Below are positions 12,019 through 18,504 of a stretch of 18,504 nt of DNA, one piece after another. The notes beneath the pieces were generated by a model, which saw only the letters and a program-made list of their open reading frames with translations, was not told where the DNA came from and searched no databases. Where the stretch lies: positions 1 through 18,504 of the forward strand of contig CAYWDZ010000043.1 in NCBI GenBank assembly GCA_964456255.1, written 5' to 3'. Both the position numbers and the translations under genes were made by a program. The DNA is from ZC4RG30 sp964456255. Its GTDB lineage: Bacteria; Pseudomonadota; Gammaproteobacteria; Steroidobacterales; Steroidobacteraceae. The first letter of the stretch is position 1, and each line of letters opens with the position of its first letter.

Positions 12019-13362
12019 ATGTCCAACCGAACTCTCCATGCACGCATCTGGCGCTGGCATTTCTACGCCGGGCTGTTCGTGATCCCGTTCGTGCTGGTGC
12101 TCGCGACCAGCGGCAGCATCTTCCTGTTCAAACCCCAGGTGGATCGCTGGGAGGAACGTGCCTTTCACCAGTTGCCCACGGATGGAGCCGTCGCGGCCAG
12201 CCGGCAGGTGGACGCGGCGCTCGCTGCCTTCACCGATTCACGCTTGCAGAGTTACCGCCTGCCCGAACGCGCGGGCGATGCGGCCATGGTCCATCTGGCA
12301 TTGCCGGCAGGTGGCATGCGCGACGTGTTCGTGTCGCCCCAGGGCGCGGTACTCGGCAGTTTCGATCCGGATGCGCGGATCATCGCCTTCGTGCGCCGGC
12401 TCCACGGCCAGCTGCTGCTTGGACCCCGCGGCAGCTGGCTGGTGGAGCTGGCGGCGAGCTGGGCCATCGTGATGGTGGTGACCGGCCTGTACCTGTGGTG
12501 GCCGCGCGGTCGCGGACTTGCAGGCGTGGTGTGGCCGCGCCGGCGCTCGCTGCTGCGCGACCTGCATGCGGTGACCGGCTTCTGGGTGGCGGGCTTTGCA
12601 CTGGTGCTGCTGCTCACCGGCCTGCCCTGGGCCGATGTCTGGGGTCGCGCGCTGCAGGGCGTGCGCACGCAGATGGGCTGGGTACAGGGCCCTTCGGACT
12701 GGAGCATCGGCGGCCGCAGCGCCGCGGCTGCTGTCGACCTGCACGCCGGCCACGATCACAGCGCGATGCATGCGCACGCTGCCGCGCCGTTCGATCCGGC
12801 AATGCTGGACGCCGTGGCCGCGAAGGCCGCCAGCGAACATCTGGCCTTCCCGGTGCTGGTGATCCCACCCGGCGCGCCGCGCGATTTCACCGGCTCGGTT
12901 TCCACGGACTGGACACTGAAGTCCGACTCGCAGAACCGCCCACTGGTCACGACCATCACCTACGACGCCAGCGGCAGGCAGATCGCGCGCCAGGGCTTCA
13001 CCGACCAGCATCCCATCGACCAGGTCATCGGCTACGGCACTGCCTGGCATGAAGGACAGCTGTTCGGGCCGGTGAACCAGGCCATTGGTGTGTTCACCGC
13101 GGTGGCGCTGGTCACGATGGGCATCACCGGCTTCCTGATGTGGCGGCGCCGGCGTCCGGTTGGTGAGCTCGGCGCGCCGGCATTGCCAGCTGATCTGCGC
13201 AAGCCGCGAGTCGTGGTCATCGCCACCTTGTTGCTGGCGCTGTACCTGCCGCTGCTCGCGGCCTCACTGCTGCTGCTGTGGCTGTTCGACCTGACGCTGC
13301 CGCGCGTGAGTCCTGCCGCGGCCTCATGGCTTGGCATTACCCGTGGAGCAGACAATGCGTAA
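12019..13362 (+). CDS. PepSY-associated transmembrane protein with His-rich periplasmic segment
   Basis: This protein has 447 residues. It begins ARIWRWHFYAGLFVIPFVLV, the characteristic first helix of PepSY_TM proteins. It has further helices around SWAIVMVVTGLYLWWP, GFWVAGFALVLLLTGLP, AVALVTMGITGFLMWRR and a C-terminal double helix. The PepSY-type segments lie in the periplasmic loops. Conserved membrane histidines (WHFYAG, DLHAVTGFW, AWHEGQLFG) resemble haem or metal ligands in this family, members of which act as inner-membrane reductases for siderophore-bound or other metals. A loop after the third helix reads DLHAGHDHSAMHAHAAA, with five His and one Met in 12 residues, suited to copper binding. 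A longer start at 11974 is open, but ATG 12019 directly precedes the conserved start. The next gene overlaps by 8 bp. Reduction of Cu(II) for uptake is a reasonable inference, not shown. Confidence 0.85.
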   Translation: MSNRTLHARIWRWHFYAGLFVIPFVLVLATSGSIFLFKPQVDRWEERAFHQLPTDGAVAASRQVDAALAAFTDSRLQSYRLPERAGDAAMVHLALPAGGMRDVFVSPQGAVLGSFDPDARIIAFVRRLHGQLLLGPRGSWLVELAASWAIVMVVTGLYLWWPRGRGLAGVVWPRRRSLLRDLHAVTGFWVAGFALVLLLTGLPWADVWGRALQGVRTQMGWVQGPSDWSIGGRSAAAAVDLHAGHDHSAMHAHAAAPFDPAMLDAVAAKAASEHLAFPVLVIPPGAPRDFTGSVSTDWTLKSDSQNRPLVTTITYDASGRQIARQGFTDQHPIDQVIGYGTAWHEGQLFGPVNQAIGVFTAVALVTMGITGFLMWRRRRPVGELGAPALPADLRKPRVVVIATLLLALYLPLLAASLLLLWLFDLTLPRVSPAAASWLGITRGADNA

Positions 13363-13828
13363 CGCACGATCGTCCCCGTTTGTCCCGGATCTGCTGGTCA
13401 TGGCCGTGCTGGCCATCCTTGCCGGACCCGCGCTCGCCGCCAGTCCGCCCGCCGACGAAGCACAGCGCATCGCCGCCACGATGAAGGCCGAGTTCGACCA
13501 GCCCGGACAGCCCCTGATGGTGGAGCCTGTCTCCGTCGAAGGCGGCTTTGCCATTGCCGGCTGGCGCCAGGGCAGCGCCGGCGGGCGCGCGCTGCTGCAA
13601 CGGAATGCCGGGCAGTGGCAGATCGTGCTGTGCGCGGGCGATGCCTTGCTGCGGGAGGAGACCTTGACCAGTGCCGGCATGCCCGCGGACGCGGCGCGAC
13701 GCCTGGTGGGCCGCGTGCGCGCCGCCGAAGCGCGCCTGCAACCGGCCACGCGCACCCAGCTGTCCAGTTTCAGCGGCATCGCGCGCATGCAGCACGGCCA
13801 GCATGCCGATCAACCCGTTCATCACTGA
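13355..13828 (+). CDS. Copper uptake system-associated secreted protein
   Basis: This 157-residue protein has a signal peptide (LLVMAVLAILAGPALAA, cleavage about residue 28). The body contains MKAEFDQPGQPLMVEPVSVEGGFAIAGW, GGRALLQRNAGQW and VLCAGDALL. This pattern matches a small family usually annotated as copper uptake system-associated protein, found beside TonB-dependent receptors and PCu(A)C genes in proteobacteria. The family name is recalled from motif memory. The C-terminus is His-rich (MQHGQHADQPVHH), a probable metal-binding tail. A single Cys (VLCAGD) is present. The start at 13355 has GGAG (13345-13348) 6 nt upstream and overlaps the PepSY stop by 8 bp, so translation is coupled. 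The second TonB-dependent receptor starts 44 bp downstream. Its molecular activity is unknown. A periplasmic copper relay between the receptor and the PepSY protein would fit. Confidence 0.75.
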   Translation: MRNARSSPFVPDLLVMAVLAILAGPALAASPPADEAQRIAATMKAEFDQPGQPLMVEPVSVEGGFAIAGWRQGSAGGRALLQRNAGQWQIVLCAGDALLREETLTSAGMPADAARRLVGRVRAAEARLQPATRTQLSSFSGIARMQHGQHADQPVHH

Positions 13829-13872
13829 GCCGACCATTCGAATCGACCCTGCACTGTGAAAGGAAACACCAC

Positions 13873-15885
13873 ATGAACAAGCCCATTCCCATGCCGATCG
13901 TCACGGCCATCGTCGCAACGCTGGCATTTCCGGCCGCGCATGCCGCCGATCAGACCCTGGATCCGGTGCTGGTCACCGCCCAGCGCATCGGCGCGCAGAT
14001 CCAGGCCGAGCGCGCCGCGACGCCCGGCGCGGTCACCGTGCTCGACGGTGCGACGCTGGGCGAACGCAGTGTCACGCAGCTGGCCGACCTGATGCGCTAT
14101 GTGCCGGGAGTCTGGGCCGAGAGCTACAACGGCAACGACGACGTGTTCTACTCCAGCCGCGGCTCGAACCTGGACGCCACCGACTACGACAAGAACGGCG
14201 TGAAGTTCCTGCAGGACGGCCTGCCGGTGACCGCCGCCGACGGCAACAACCACAATCGCGCGCTGGATCCGCAGAACGCGCGCTTCGTGACCATCGCGCA
14301 CGGCGCCAACGCGCTGGCCTATGGCGCAAGCACGCTGGGTGGCGCGGTGGACTTCACCACGCCCACGGCCCGCAACACCGCGCCGCTGAGCGCCTCGGTA
14401 TCCGGCGGCAGTTTCGGACAGTGGAGTGCGCGCGCAACGCTGGGTGGTGTCTCCGGGTCGCTCGACGCCCTGGTGACCGCCGAGACCCTGCAGCGCGACG
14501 GCTACCGCGGTCACAGCGACGAGGATCGCAAGAACGTGTACGCGAACCTCGGCTGGCAGTCCTCGGATGACGTCAGCACGCGCTTCTACGCCACGTACAG
14601 CGACTACTACGCCGAGCTGCCGCGCGAACTCACGCCCGCAGATTACGAGAATGATCCGTGGCAGGGCCGACCGGATTCCATCGCCGGCAACCACAGCAAG
14701 CATGTGAAAGCCTGGCGCCTGGCCTTCAAGACCACCGTGGCCGATGTAGCCGGCGGTACGTTTGAATTTGGCGCCTCGCACGAACAGCAGTCGCTGTTCC
14801 ACCCCATCGTCAGCTTGCCCTTCTTCAGCCTGCTGATCGACACCGACCACAAGGACAGCGGCGCCATGGCACGGTACCGGCGCACGTCCGGCGCGCATGA
14901 GCTGGTGCTGGGCGCGAACTACGGCTGGTCAACCGTCAAGGGCGGCAACTACGAGAACGACGGCGGTCAACCCGGCGCATTCATGTGGCCCACTGACGAC
15001 AAGGCGTCCACGCTGGAGCTGTTCGCGCTGGACCGCTGGAACTTCGCGCCGCGCTGGACACTGGTGTACGGAACGCAGTTCACCTCGGCGAAGCGCGACG
15101 TGAGCGGAGCGCCCGAGGGCAACGACGACGCGTTCAACCCGCGCGTCGGCGTGATCTTCGGCATCGACGAGCAGTCCGAGTGGTTCGCCAGCGTGAGCCG
15201 CACCTTCGAGCCGCCGACCACCTTCGTGCTGGTGGACCAGGCCAACGGCGGCGCCAACGCGCTGGACCCCATGCATGGCATCGTGCTGGAAACCGGCCTG
15301 CGCGGCGCCACCGAACGCGGCAACACGCGGGTGCACTGGGAGGTCTCCGGCTATTACACGGAGCTGAAGGATGAAATCCTGTCCAAGGACATCAGCGGCA
15401 CCAGCAGCGCGGGGAACTTCGACACGCAGCACGCCGGCATCGAATCGCTGCTCGGCGCGAGCTTTGACATCGGCGAGGGCGGGCACCGCATCGAGCCACT
15501 GCTGAACCTCACGTACAACGCGTTCTCGTTCGACAACGACGCGGACTACGGCAACAACCACCTGCCCGCCGCCCCGCGCTGGTTCGCGCGCGGCGAGGTG
15601 ATGTACCGCAACGCTTCAGGCTTCTCCGCGGGACCGACCTTCGACCTTGTGGGCCGGCGCTACGTGGACTTTGCCAATACCTACGACGTGGGCTCCTACG
15701 GCCTGCTCGGCGCGCGCGTGGCGTTCACCACCGATCGCTGGGAGGCGTTCGTCGAAGGACGCAACCTGCTGGACCGCAAGTACGTCGCGGCGGTGGTGGT
15801 GAAGGACGATGCCGATGCCAGCATGGAACTGCTGCATCCCGGCGCGCCGCGCGCGGTGTACTTCGGGGCGCGCTACCGGTTCTGA
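13873..15885 (+). CDS. TonB-dependent outer-membrane receptor, probable metal or metal-chelate uptake
   Basis: This 670-residue receptor has a signal peptide (MPIVTAIVATLAFPAAHA, cleavage near residue 25), a TonB-box-like DPVLVTAQRI, and a plug with LADLMRYVPGVWAES, SSRGSNLDATDY and AYGASTLGGAVDFTTP. The barrel ends in an aromatic-terminated strand (VYFGARYRF). A typical late barrel motif, FVEGRNLLDRKYVA, is present. The plug resembles that of ferric-chelate receptors more than the OprC type, and the CxxxM...HxM copper site is absent, so a chelated metal is likelier than a free ion. The gene ends an operon with the PepSY and copper-uptake-associated genes, which argues for copper or a copper chelate; iron remains possible. 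The start at 13873 is fixed by AAAGGA (13859-13864), 8 nt upstream. The stop lies 30 bp from the convergent tRNA gene. Confidence 0.88.
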   Translation: MNKPIPMPIVTAIVATLAFPAAHAADQTLDPVLVTAQRIGAQIQAERAATPGAVTVLDGATLGERSVTQLADLMRYVPGVWAESYNGNDDVFYSSRGSNLDATDYDKNGVKFLQDGLPVTAADGNNHNRALDPQNARFVTIAHGANALAYGASTLGGAVDFTTPTARNTAPLSASVSGGSFGQWSARATLGGVSGSLDALVTAETLQRDGYRGHSDEDRKNVYANLGWQSSDDVSTRFYATYSDYYAELPRELTPADYENDPWQGRPDSIAGNHSKHVKAWRLAFKTTVADVAGGTFEFGASHEQQSLFHPIVSLPFFSLLIDTDHKDSGAMARYRRTSGAHELVLGANYGWSTVKGGNYENDGGQPGAFMWPTDDKASTLELFALDRWNFAPRWTLVYGTQFTSAKRDVSGAPEGNDDAFNPRVGVIFGIDEQSEWFASVSRTFEPPTTFVLVDQANGGANALDPMHGIVLETGLRGATERGNTRVHWEVSGYYTELKDEILSKDISGTSSAGNFDTQHAGIESLLGASFDIGEGGHRIEPLLNLTYNAFSFDNDADYGNNHLPAAPRWFARGEVMYRNASGFSAGPTFDLVGRRYVDFANTYDVGSYGLLGARVAFTTDRWEAFVEGRNLLDRKYVAAVVVKDDADASMELLHPGAPRAVYFGARYRF

Positions 15886-15915
15886 TCGTGCGCCGGGGGT
15901 CTGGTGGTCGAAAGC

Positions 15916-16006
15916 TGGCGGAGAGTGAGGGATTCGAACCCTCGAAGGGCTTTTGACCCTTACACCCTTAGCAGGGGTGCGCCTTCGACCACTCGGCCAA
16001 CTCTCC
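15916..16006 (-). tRNA. tRNA-Ser, anticodon GCU
   Basis: This 91-nt class II tRNA reads from 16006 to 15916. The acceptor stem is GGAGAGT/ACTCTCC. The D-arm is TGGCCGAGTGGTCGAAGG. The anticodon arm is CACCC-CTGCTAA-GGGTG with anticodon GCT (complement at 15970-15972). The long variable arm is closed by AAGGG/CCCTT, and the T-arm is GAGGG-TTCGAAT-CCCTC. The discriminator G and an encoded CCA follow (15918-15916). It reads serine AGC/AGU codons. The position after alaS and csrA is conserved in gammaproteobacteria. Confidence 0.97.
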
Positions 16007-16008
16007 GT

Positions 16009-16026
16009 GCCTGCCCGGTGGCAGGC
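16009..16026 (-). other. Hairpin in the tRNA-Ser 5' leader
   Basis: GCCTGCC (16009-16015) and GGCAGGC (16020-16026) form a perfect 7-bp stem with loop CGGT, ending 2 nt before the mature tRNA 5' end. It would lie in the precursor leader removed by RNase P and may affect processing or simply reflect GC-rich sequence. Confidence 0.45.
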
Positions 16027-16031
16027 GCGGG

Positions 16032-16061
16032 ATGATACCGGCCGGGCAGGGAGGGGGTAAA
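16032..16061 (-). promoter_or_regulatory. Sigma-70 promoter of tRNA-Ser
   Basis: On the minus strand TTTACC (16061-16056) and TATCAT (16037-16032; five of six consensus matches) are separated by 18 bp. Transcription would start about 19 nt before the tRNA. The stretch between -10 and start is CCCGCGCC, a GC-rich discriminator of the kind found in stringently controlled stable-RNA promoters. The promoter lies just past the csrA terminator, so the tRNA has its own transcript. Confidence 0.6.
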
Positions 16062-16105
16062 GCCGATGGCTGGGCATCGCCCCACGGGGCGCTTGCGGCC
16101 TCCCC

Positions 16106-16140
16106 AAAAAGTAACGCGCCTGGGGTTAACCAGGCGCGTT
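16106..16140 (-). terminator. Rho-independent terminator of csrA
   Basis: AACGCGCCTGG (16113-16123) and CCAGGCGCGTT (16130-16140) form a perfect 11-bp stem with a 6-nt loop. On the minus strand the stem is followed after two bases by TTTTT (16110-16106). It lies 50 bp after the csrA stop. This is the clearest intrinsic terminator in the window. Confidence 0.9.
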
Positions 16141-16153
16141 GGGGGGCTGGCCA

Positions 16154-16173
16154 TGCCCGTGCCAGGACGGGCA
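16154..16173 (-). other. Hairpin directly after csrA
   Basis: TGCCCGT (16154-16160) and ACGGGCA (16167-16173) form a perfect 7-bp stem with loop GCCAGG, 17 bp after the csrA stop and before the main terminator. It may protect the 3' end of the csrA mRNA. No T-tract follows it. Confidence 0.4.
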
Positions 16174-16190
16174 CCCGCAGGCTCAATGAA

Positions 16191-16409
16191 TCAAACTGCG
16201 GTGGCCAGATCGCTGTCGGCAGCGCGGGTACCGGAAGCCGCGTTGCGCTCGTTCTTGATGCGTTCGAAGATTTCCTCGCGATGCACCGAAACGGACTTCG
16301 GGGCATTCACGCCGATGCGCACCTGGTTGCCTTTCACACCGAGGACAGTGACGGTCACTTCCTCGTTGATCACCACTGCTTCACCAACTCGTCGCGTCAG
16401 AATCAACAT
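16191..16409 (-). CDS. csrA: Carbon storage regulator CsrA/RsmA
   Basis: This 72-residue protein has MLILTRRVGEAVVIN at the start, VTVLGVKGNQVRIGVNAP in the middle and VSVHREEIFERI. These cover the five beta-strands and the RNA-binding Arg of the CsrA/RsmA family. CsrA dimers bind GGA motifs near mRNA ribosome binding sites and control translation and stability of carbon-storage, motility and biofilm genes. The C-terminal tail (ERNAASGTRAADSDLATAV) is about ten residues longer than in E. coli CsrA (61 residues). Start ATG at 16409 has GGAG (16418-16421) 8 nt upstream. It lies 135 bp downstream of alaS, as in many gammaproteobacteria, and ends at a strong terminator. Confidence 0.97.
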   Translation of the reverse strand: MLILTRRVGEAVVINEEVTVTVLGVKGNQVRIGVNAPKSVSVHREEIFERIKNERNAASGTRAADSDLATAV

Positions 16410-16544
16410 GGGTCACGCTCCATCGCAATCTTGAAATCAATTCTGCGCTCCTGTACCGGGACGATTTATCGGAGAAACCCCTAAAGATCGGCCCACCAGC
16501 CTGTTGCCCGTGACGCGAGTCGCGGAGTCGCGACCGCAACCCGA
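16410..16544 (-). promoter_or_regulatory. alaS-csrA intergenic region with post-alaS hairpin
   Basis: These 135 bp must carry the csrA promoter(s). GTCGCG-GAGT-CGCGAC (16519-16534) is a perfect 6-bp hairpin 10 bp after the alaS stop and may attenuate alaS transcription, although no T-tract follows. On the minus strand an AT-rich patch CCGATAAATC lies further down, but no hexamer pair with good spacing was found, so I cannot place the csrA promoter. Confidence 0.35.
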
Positions 16545-18504
16545 TCAGCCCTGCAACTTGCTGCGCACCATGTTGGGCACGGCGGCCAGCGCAGCCGGCA
16601 GCGCCGCCGGGTCCGTGCCGCCGGCCTGCGCAAAATCCGGCCTGCCGCCCCCCTTGCCACCGACCTGCGCGGCCACTGCCCCGACAATCTCGCCCGCCTT
16701 GATGCGCCCGGTCAGATCGGGGGTCACGCCGGCCACCAGTGACACCTTGTTCGCATCGCTGGCCGAGGCCAGCACGATGACGGCCGACTTCAGGCGCTCC
16801 TTGAGCTGATCCACCGCATTGCGCAGCGCCGTGGCATCGGCACCGGCGATCTCGGTGGCAACGACCTTCACGCCGCCGACATCGATGGCCCCGGCGGCCA
16901 GATCCGTGCCCTGCCCGCTTGCCAGCTTGTCCTTCAATTGCCGCAGTTGTTTTTCCAGCTGGCGGATCTGTTCCTGGCCTTCCTGTACCCGTTGCAGCAG
17001 ATCCTCGCGCGTGGCGCGCACCAGTCCGGCGACGTTGCGCAGCAGTTCGTCGGTGTGCGCGACGTATTCCCAGGCGCCCTCGCCCGTCACGGCCTCGATG
17101 CGCCGCACGCCGGCAGCCACGCCGCCCTCGGAGAGGATCTTGAACAATCCGATGTCGCCACTGCGCGCAACATGCGTGCCGCCGCACAGCTCCATCGAGA
17201 AATCACCCAGCCGCAGCACGCGCACCACGTCGCCATATTTCTCGCCGAACAGCGCGATCGCGCCCCCTGCGACCGCCTCGTCATAGGACATCGAGGCGAT
17301 CTCGCCCTGCAGGTTGGCGCGGATCTGCTCGTTCACGCGCTGCTCGATGCGCCGCAGCTCTTCGGACGTCACGGGCTGGAAATGCGCGAAGTCGAACCGC
17401 AGCCGATCGGGCGCAACCAGCGAGCCCTTCTGCTGTACGTGCGTGCCCAGCACCTCGCGCAGCGCCGCATGCAGCAGGTGCGTCGCGGTGTGATTGCGCT
17501 TGGTGCGCTCGCGCCGGTCCCGGTCGATCTGCGCCTCGACCGGGTCACCAACCTGCAGCGCAGCCCCGGCCAGCCTGCCAATGTGCGCAAATGCACCGCC
17601 GCGCTTGCGCGTATCGACAACCACAAAGCGCGCCTTGCCGGCAACGAGCTCGCCGGTGTCGCCGACCTGTCCGCCGGATTCGGCATAGAACGGCGTGCGC
17701 GCCAGCACCACCTCGCCCTCATCGCCTGGCTGCAGCGACGCGACCGGAATGCCGCCCTTCAACAGCGCCGCCACATGCGATGCACCCGCGACATGGTCGT
17801 AGCCGCAAAACTCGGTGGTGGTACCCAGATCCGGCCCGCCCCGCAGGTCCACGCCGAAGCGGCTCGCGGCACGCGCACGCTCGCGCTGCGCATCCATCTC
17901 GCGCTCGTAACCGGCCATGTCGGCCGTGAGGCCCTTCTCTCGCAGCACATCTGCCGTCAGGTCGGGTGGAAAGCCGTAGGTGTCGTGCAACTTGAAGACG
18001 GTTGCACCATCGATGACCTTGCTGCCCTTGAGTCCGGCGATGGCTTCATCCAGCAGCACCATGCCCGTGGCCAGCGTGCGTGCGAACTGCTCGCCCTCCT
18101 TCCACAACACGTCGCGGATGAAGGATTGCTTCTCCTTCAGCACCGGATACGCCTCGCCCATCACGTCGATGAGGGCCGGCAGCAAGCCGGCGAAGAACGT
18201 GGGCGAGGCGCCGAACTTGTGCCCGTGGCGCATCGCGCGCCGCATGATGCGGCGGAGCACGTAGCCGCGGCCCTCGTTCGACGGCGTGACGCCGTCGGCC
18301 ACCAGGAAGGAGCAGGCGCGGATGTGATCGGCGATGACCCGCAATGAAGGGCTGGCCAGATCCTGCGTGCCGAGCAGCCGCGCCGCGGCGCCCACCAGGT
18401 GCCTGAACAGGTCGATGTCGTAGTTCGACTGCACGCCCTGCATCACCGCGCAGATGCGCTCCAGGCCCATGCCGGTGTCGACCGAAGGCTTGGGCAGCGG
18501 CGTG
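16545..18504 (-). CDS. alaS: Alanyl-tRNA synthetase, 5' end missing (outside window)
   Basis: 653 residues are present and the frame stays open to the right edge, reading PLPKPSVDTGMGLERI at the edge. Roughly the first quarter (catalytic class II core with motifs 1 and 2) lies outside. Present are motif 3 (GMGLERI), the tRNA-recognition helical domain (SNEGRGYVLRRIMRRAMRHG), the editing domain with zinc ligands HTATHLLH and CGGTH, a coiled-coil (QLEKQLRQLKDKL), and the C-Ala domain ending GGKGGGRPDFAQAGG. The enzyme charges tRNA-Ala and hydrolyses mischarged Ser- or Gly-tRNA-Ala in the cytoplasm. csrA follows downstream, a conserved arrangement. Confidence 0.98.
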   Translation of the reverse strand, partial: TPLPKPSVDTGMGLERICAVMQGVQSNYDIDLFRHLVGAAARLLGTQDLASPSLRVIADHIRACSFLVADGVTPSNEGRGYVLRRIMRRAMRHGHKFGASPTFFAGLLPALIDVMGEAYPVLKEKQSFIRDVLWKEGEQFARTLATGMVLLDEAIAGLKGSKVIDGATVFKLHDTYGFPPDLTADVLREKGLTADMAGYEREMDAQRERARAASRFGVDLRGGPDLGTTTEFCGYDHVAGASHVAALLKGGIPVASLQPGDEGEVVLARTPFYAESGGQVGDTGELVAGKARFVVVDTRKRGGAFAHIGRLAGAALQVGDPVEAQIDRDRRERTKRNHTATHLLHAALREVLGTHVQQKGSLVAPDRLRFDFAHFQPVTSEELRRIEQRVNEQIRANLQGEIASMSYDEAVAGGAIALFGEKYGDVVRVLRLGDFSMELCGGTHVARSGDIGLFKILSEGGVAAGVRRIEAVTGEGAWEYVAHTDELLRNVAGLVRATREDLLQRVQEGQEQIRQLEKQLRQLKDKLASGQGTDLAAGAIDVGGVKVVATEIAGADATALRNAVDQLKERLKSAVIVLASASDANKVSLVAGVTPDLTGRIKAGEIVGAVAAQVGGKGGGRPDFAQAGGTDPAALPAALAAVPNMVRSKLQG

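Noticed and set aside
13615..13872. Extended N-terminus of the second TonB receptor into the preceding gene
   Set aside because: The upstream in-frame extension overlaps the copper-uptake-associated gene in another frame. ATG 13873 has a good ribosome binding site and begins a proper signal peptide.
5500..16006. Copper block as a genomic island inserted at the tRNA-Ser 3' end
   Set aside because: The block does lie on the 3' side of the tRNA, but no second copy of the tRNA 3' end (such as GAGTGAGGGATTCG) was found at its left side, and there is no integrase or other mobility gene.
1..18504. CRISPR array, insertion sequence or prophage genes
   Set aside because: No regularly spaced repeats, transposase, integrase or phage structural motifs were seen on either strand.

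Overview
The window reads as a chromosomal segment of a GC-rich gammaproteobacterium. The main evidence is the right-hand block, all on the minus strand: alaS, then csrA, then tRNA-Ser(GCU). This order is classical in gammaproteobacteria. The GC-rich codon use, tandem secreted SnoaL-like proteins, MHS-type MFS transporter and paired TonB-dependent receptors would suit a Xanthomonadales/Nevskiales/Steroidobacterales-type organism. That placement is inference only.

Left part (1-5424), ordinary or metabolic genes: the 3' end of an MHS-family MFS transporter, followed 13 bp later by a secreted cytochrome P460-family protein (+). Convergent to these are two adjacent secreted SnoaL/NTF2-like genes (-), one of which carries the domain twice. 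Divergent from those are a large PlsC-type acyltransferase with a membrane C-terminus and a DUF502 membrane protein (+).

Central part (5500-15885), a copper and redox block. On the plus strand are a Met/His-rich DUF2946-type protein with a four-fold DMSGM repeat and an OprC/NosA-type TonB-dependent copper receptor that keeps the CxxxM...HxM copper site. On the minus strand is a three-gene operon: monohaem cytochrome c, PCu(A)C copper chaperone with a Met-rich insertion, and SCO1/SenC. Divergent from this operon is a RegB/PrrB-like sensor kinase overlapping a RegA/PrrA-like regulator. Next come a PepSY membrane protein with a His-rich loop, a copper-uptake-system-associated secreted protein, and a second TonB-dependent receptor. 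Together these could carry copper across the outer membrane, through periplasmic chaperones, to the CuA/CuB sites of respiratory oxidases, under redox control.

The best unexplained signal is a pair of 17-bp inverted repeats with identical arms, TGCGAC-N5-GTCGCA. One lies between the cytochrome c/PCu(A)C/SCO operon and regB. The other lies between regA and the PepSY gene. They match the two-block architecture known for RegA/PrrA-type sites, so the two-component system probably controls the copper genes on both sides of it and perhaps itself.

Right part (15886-18504): tRNA-Ser with encoded CCA and its own promoter, a strong intrinsic terminator after csrA, csrA, and the 3' two-thirds or more of alaS, which runs off the window. 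No insertion sequence, integrase, CRISPR array or prophage gene was seen. No gene-free stretch exceeds 300 bases.
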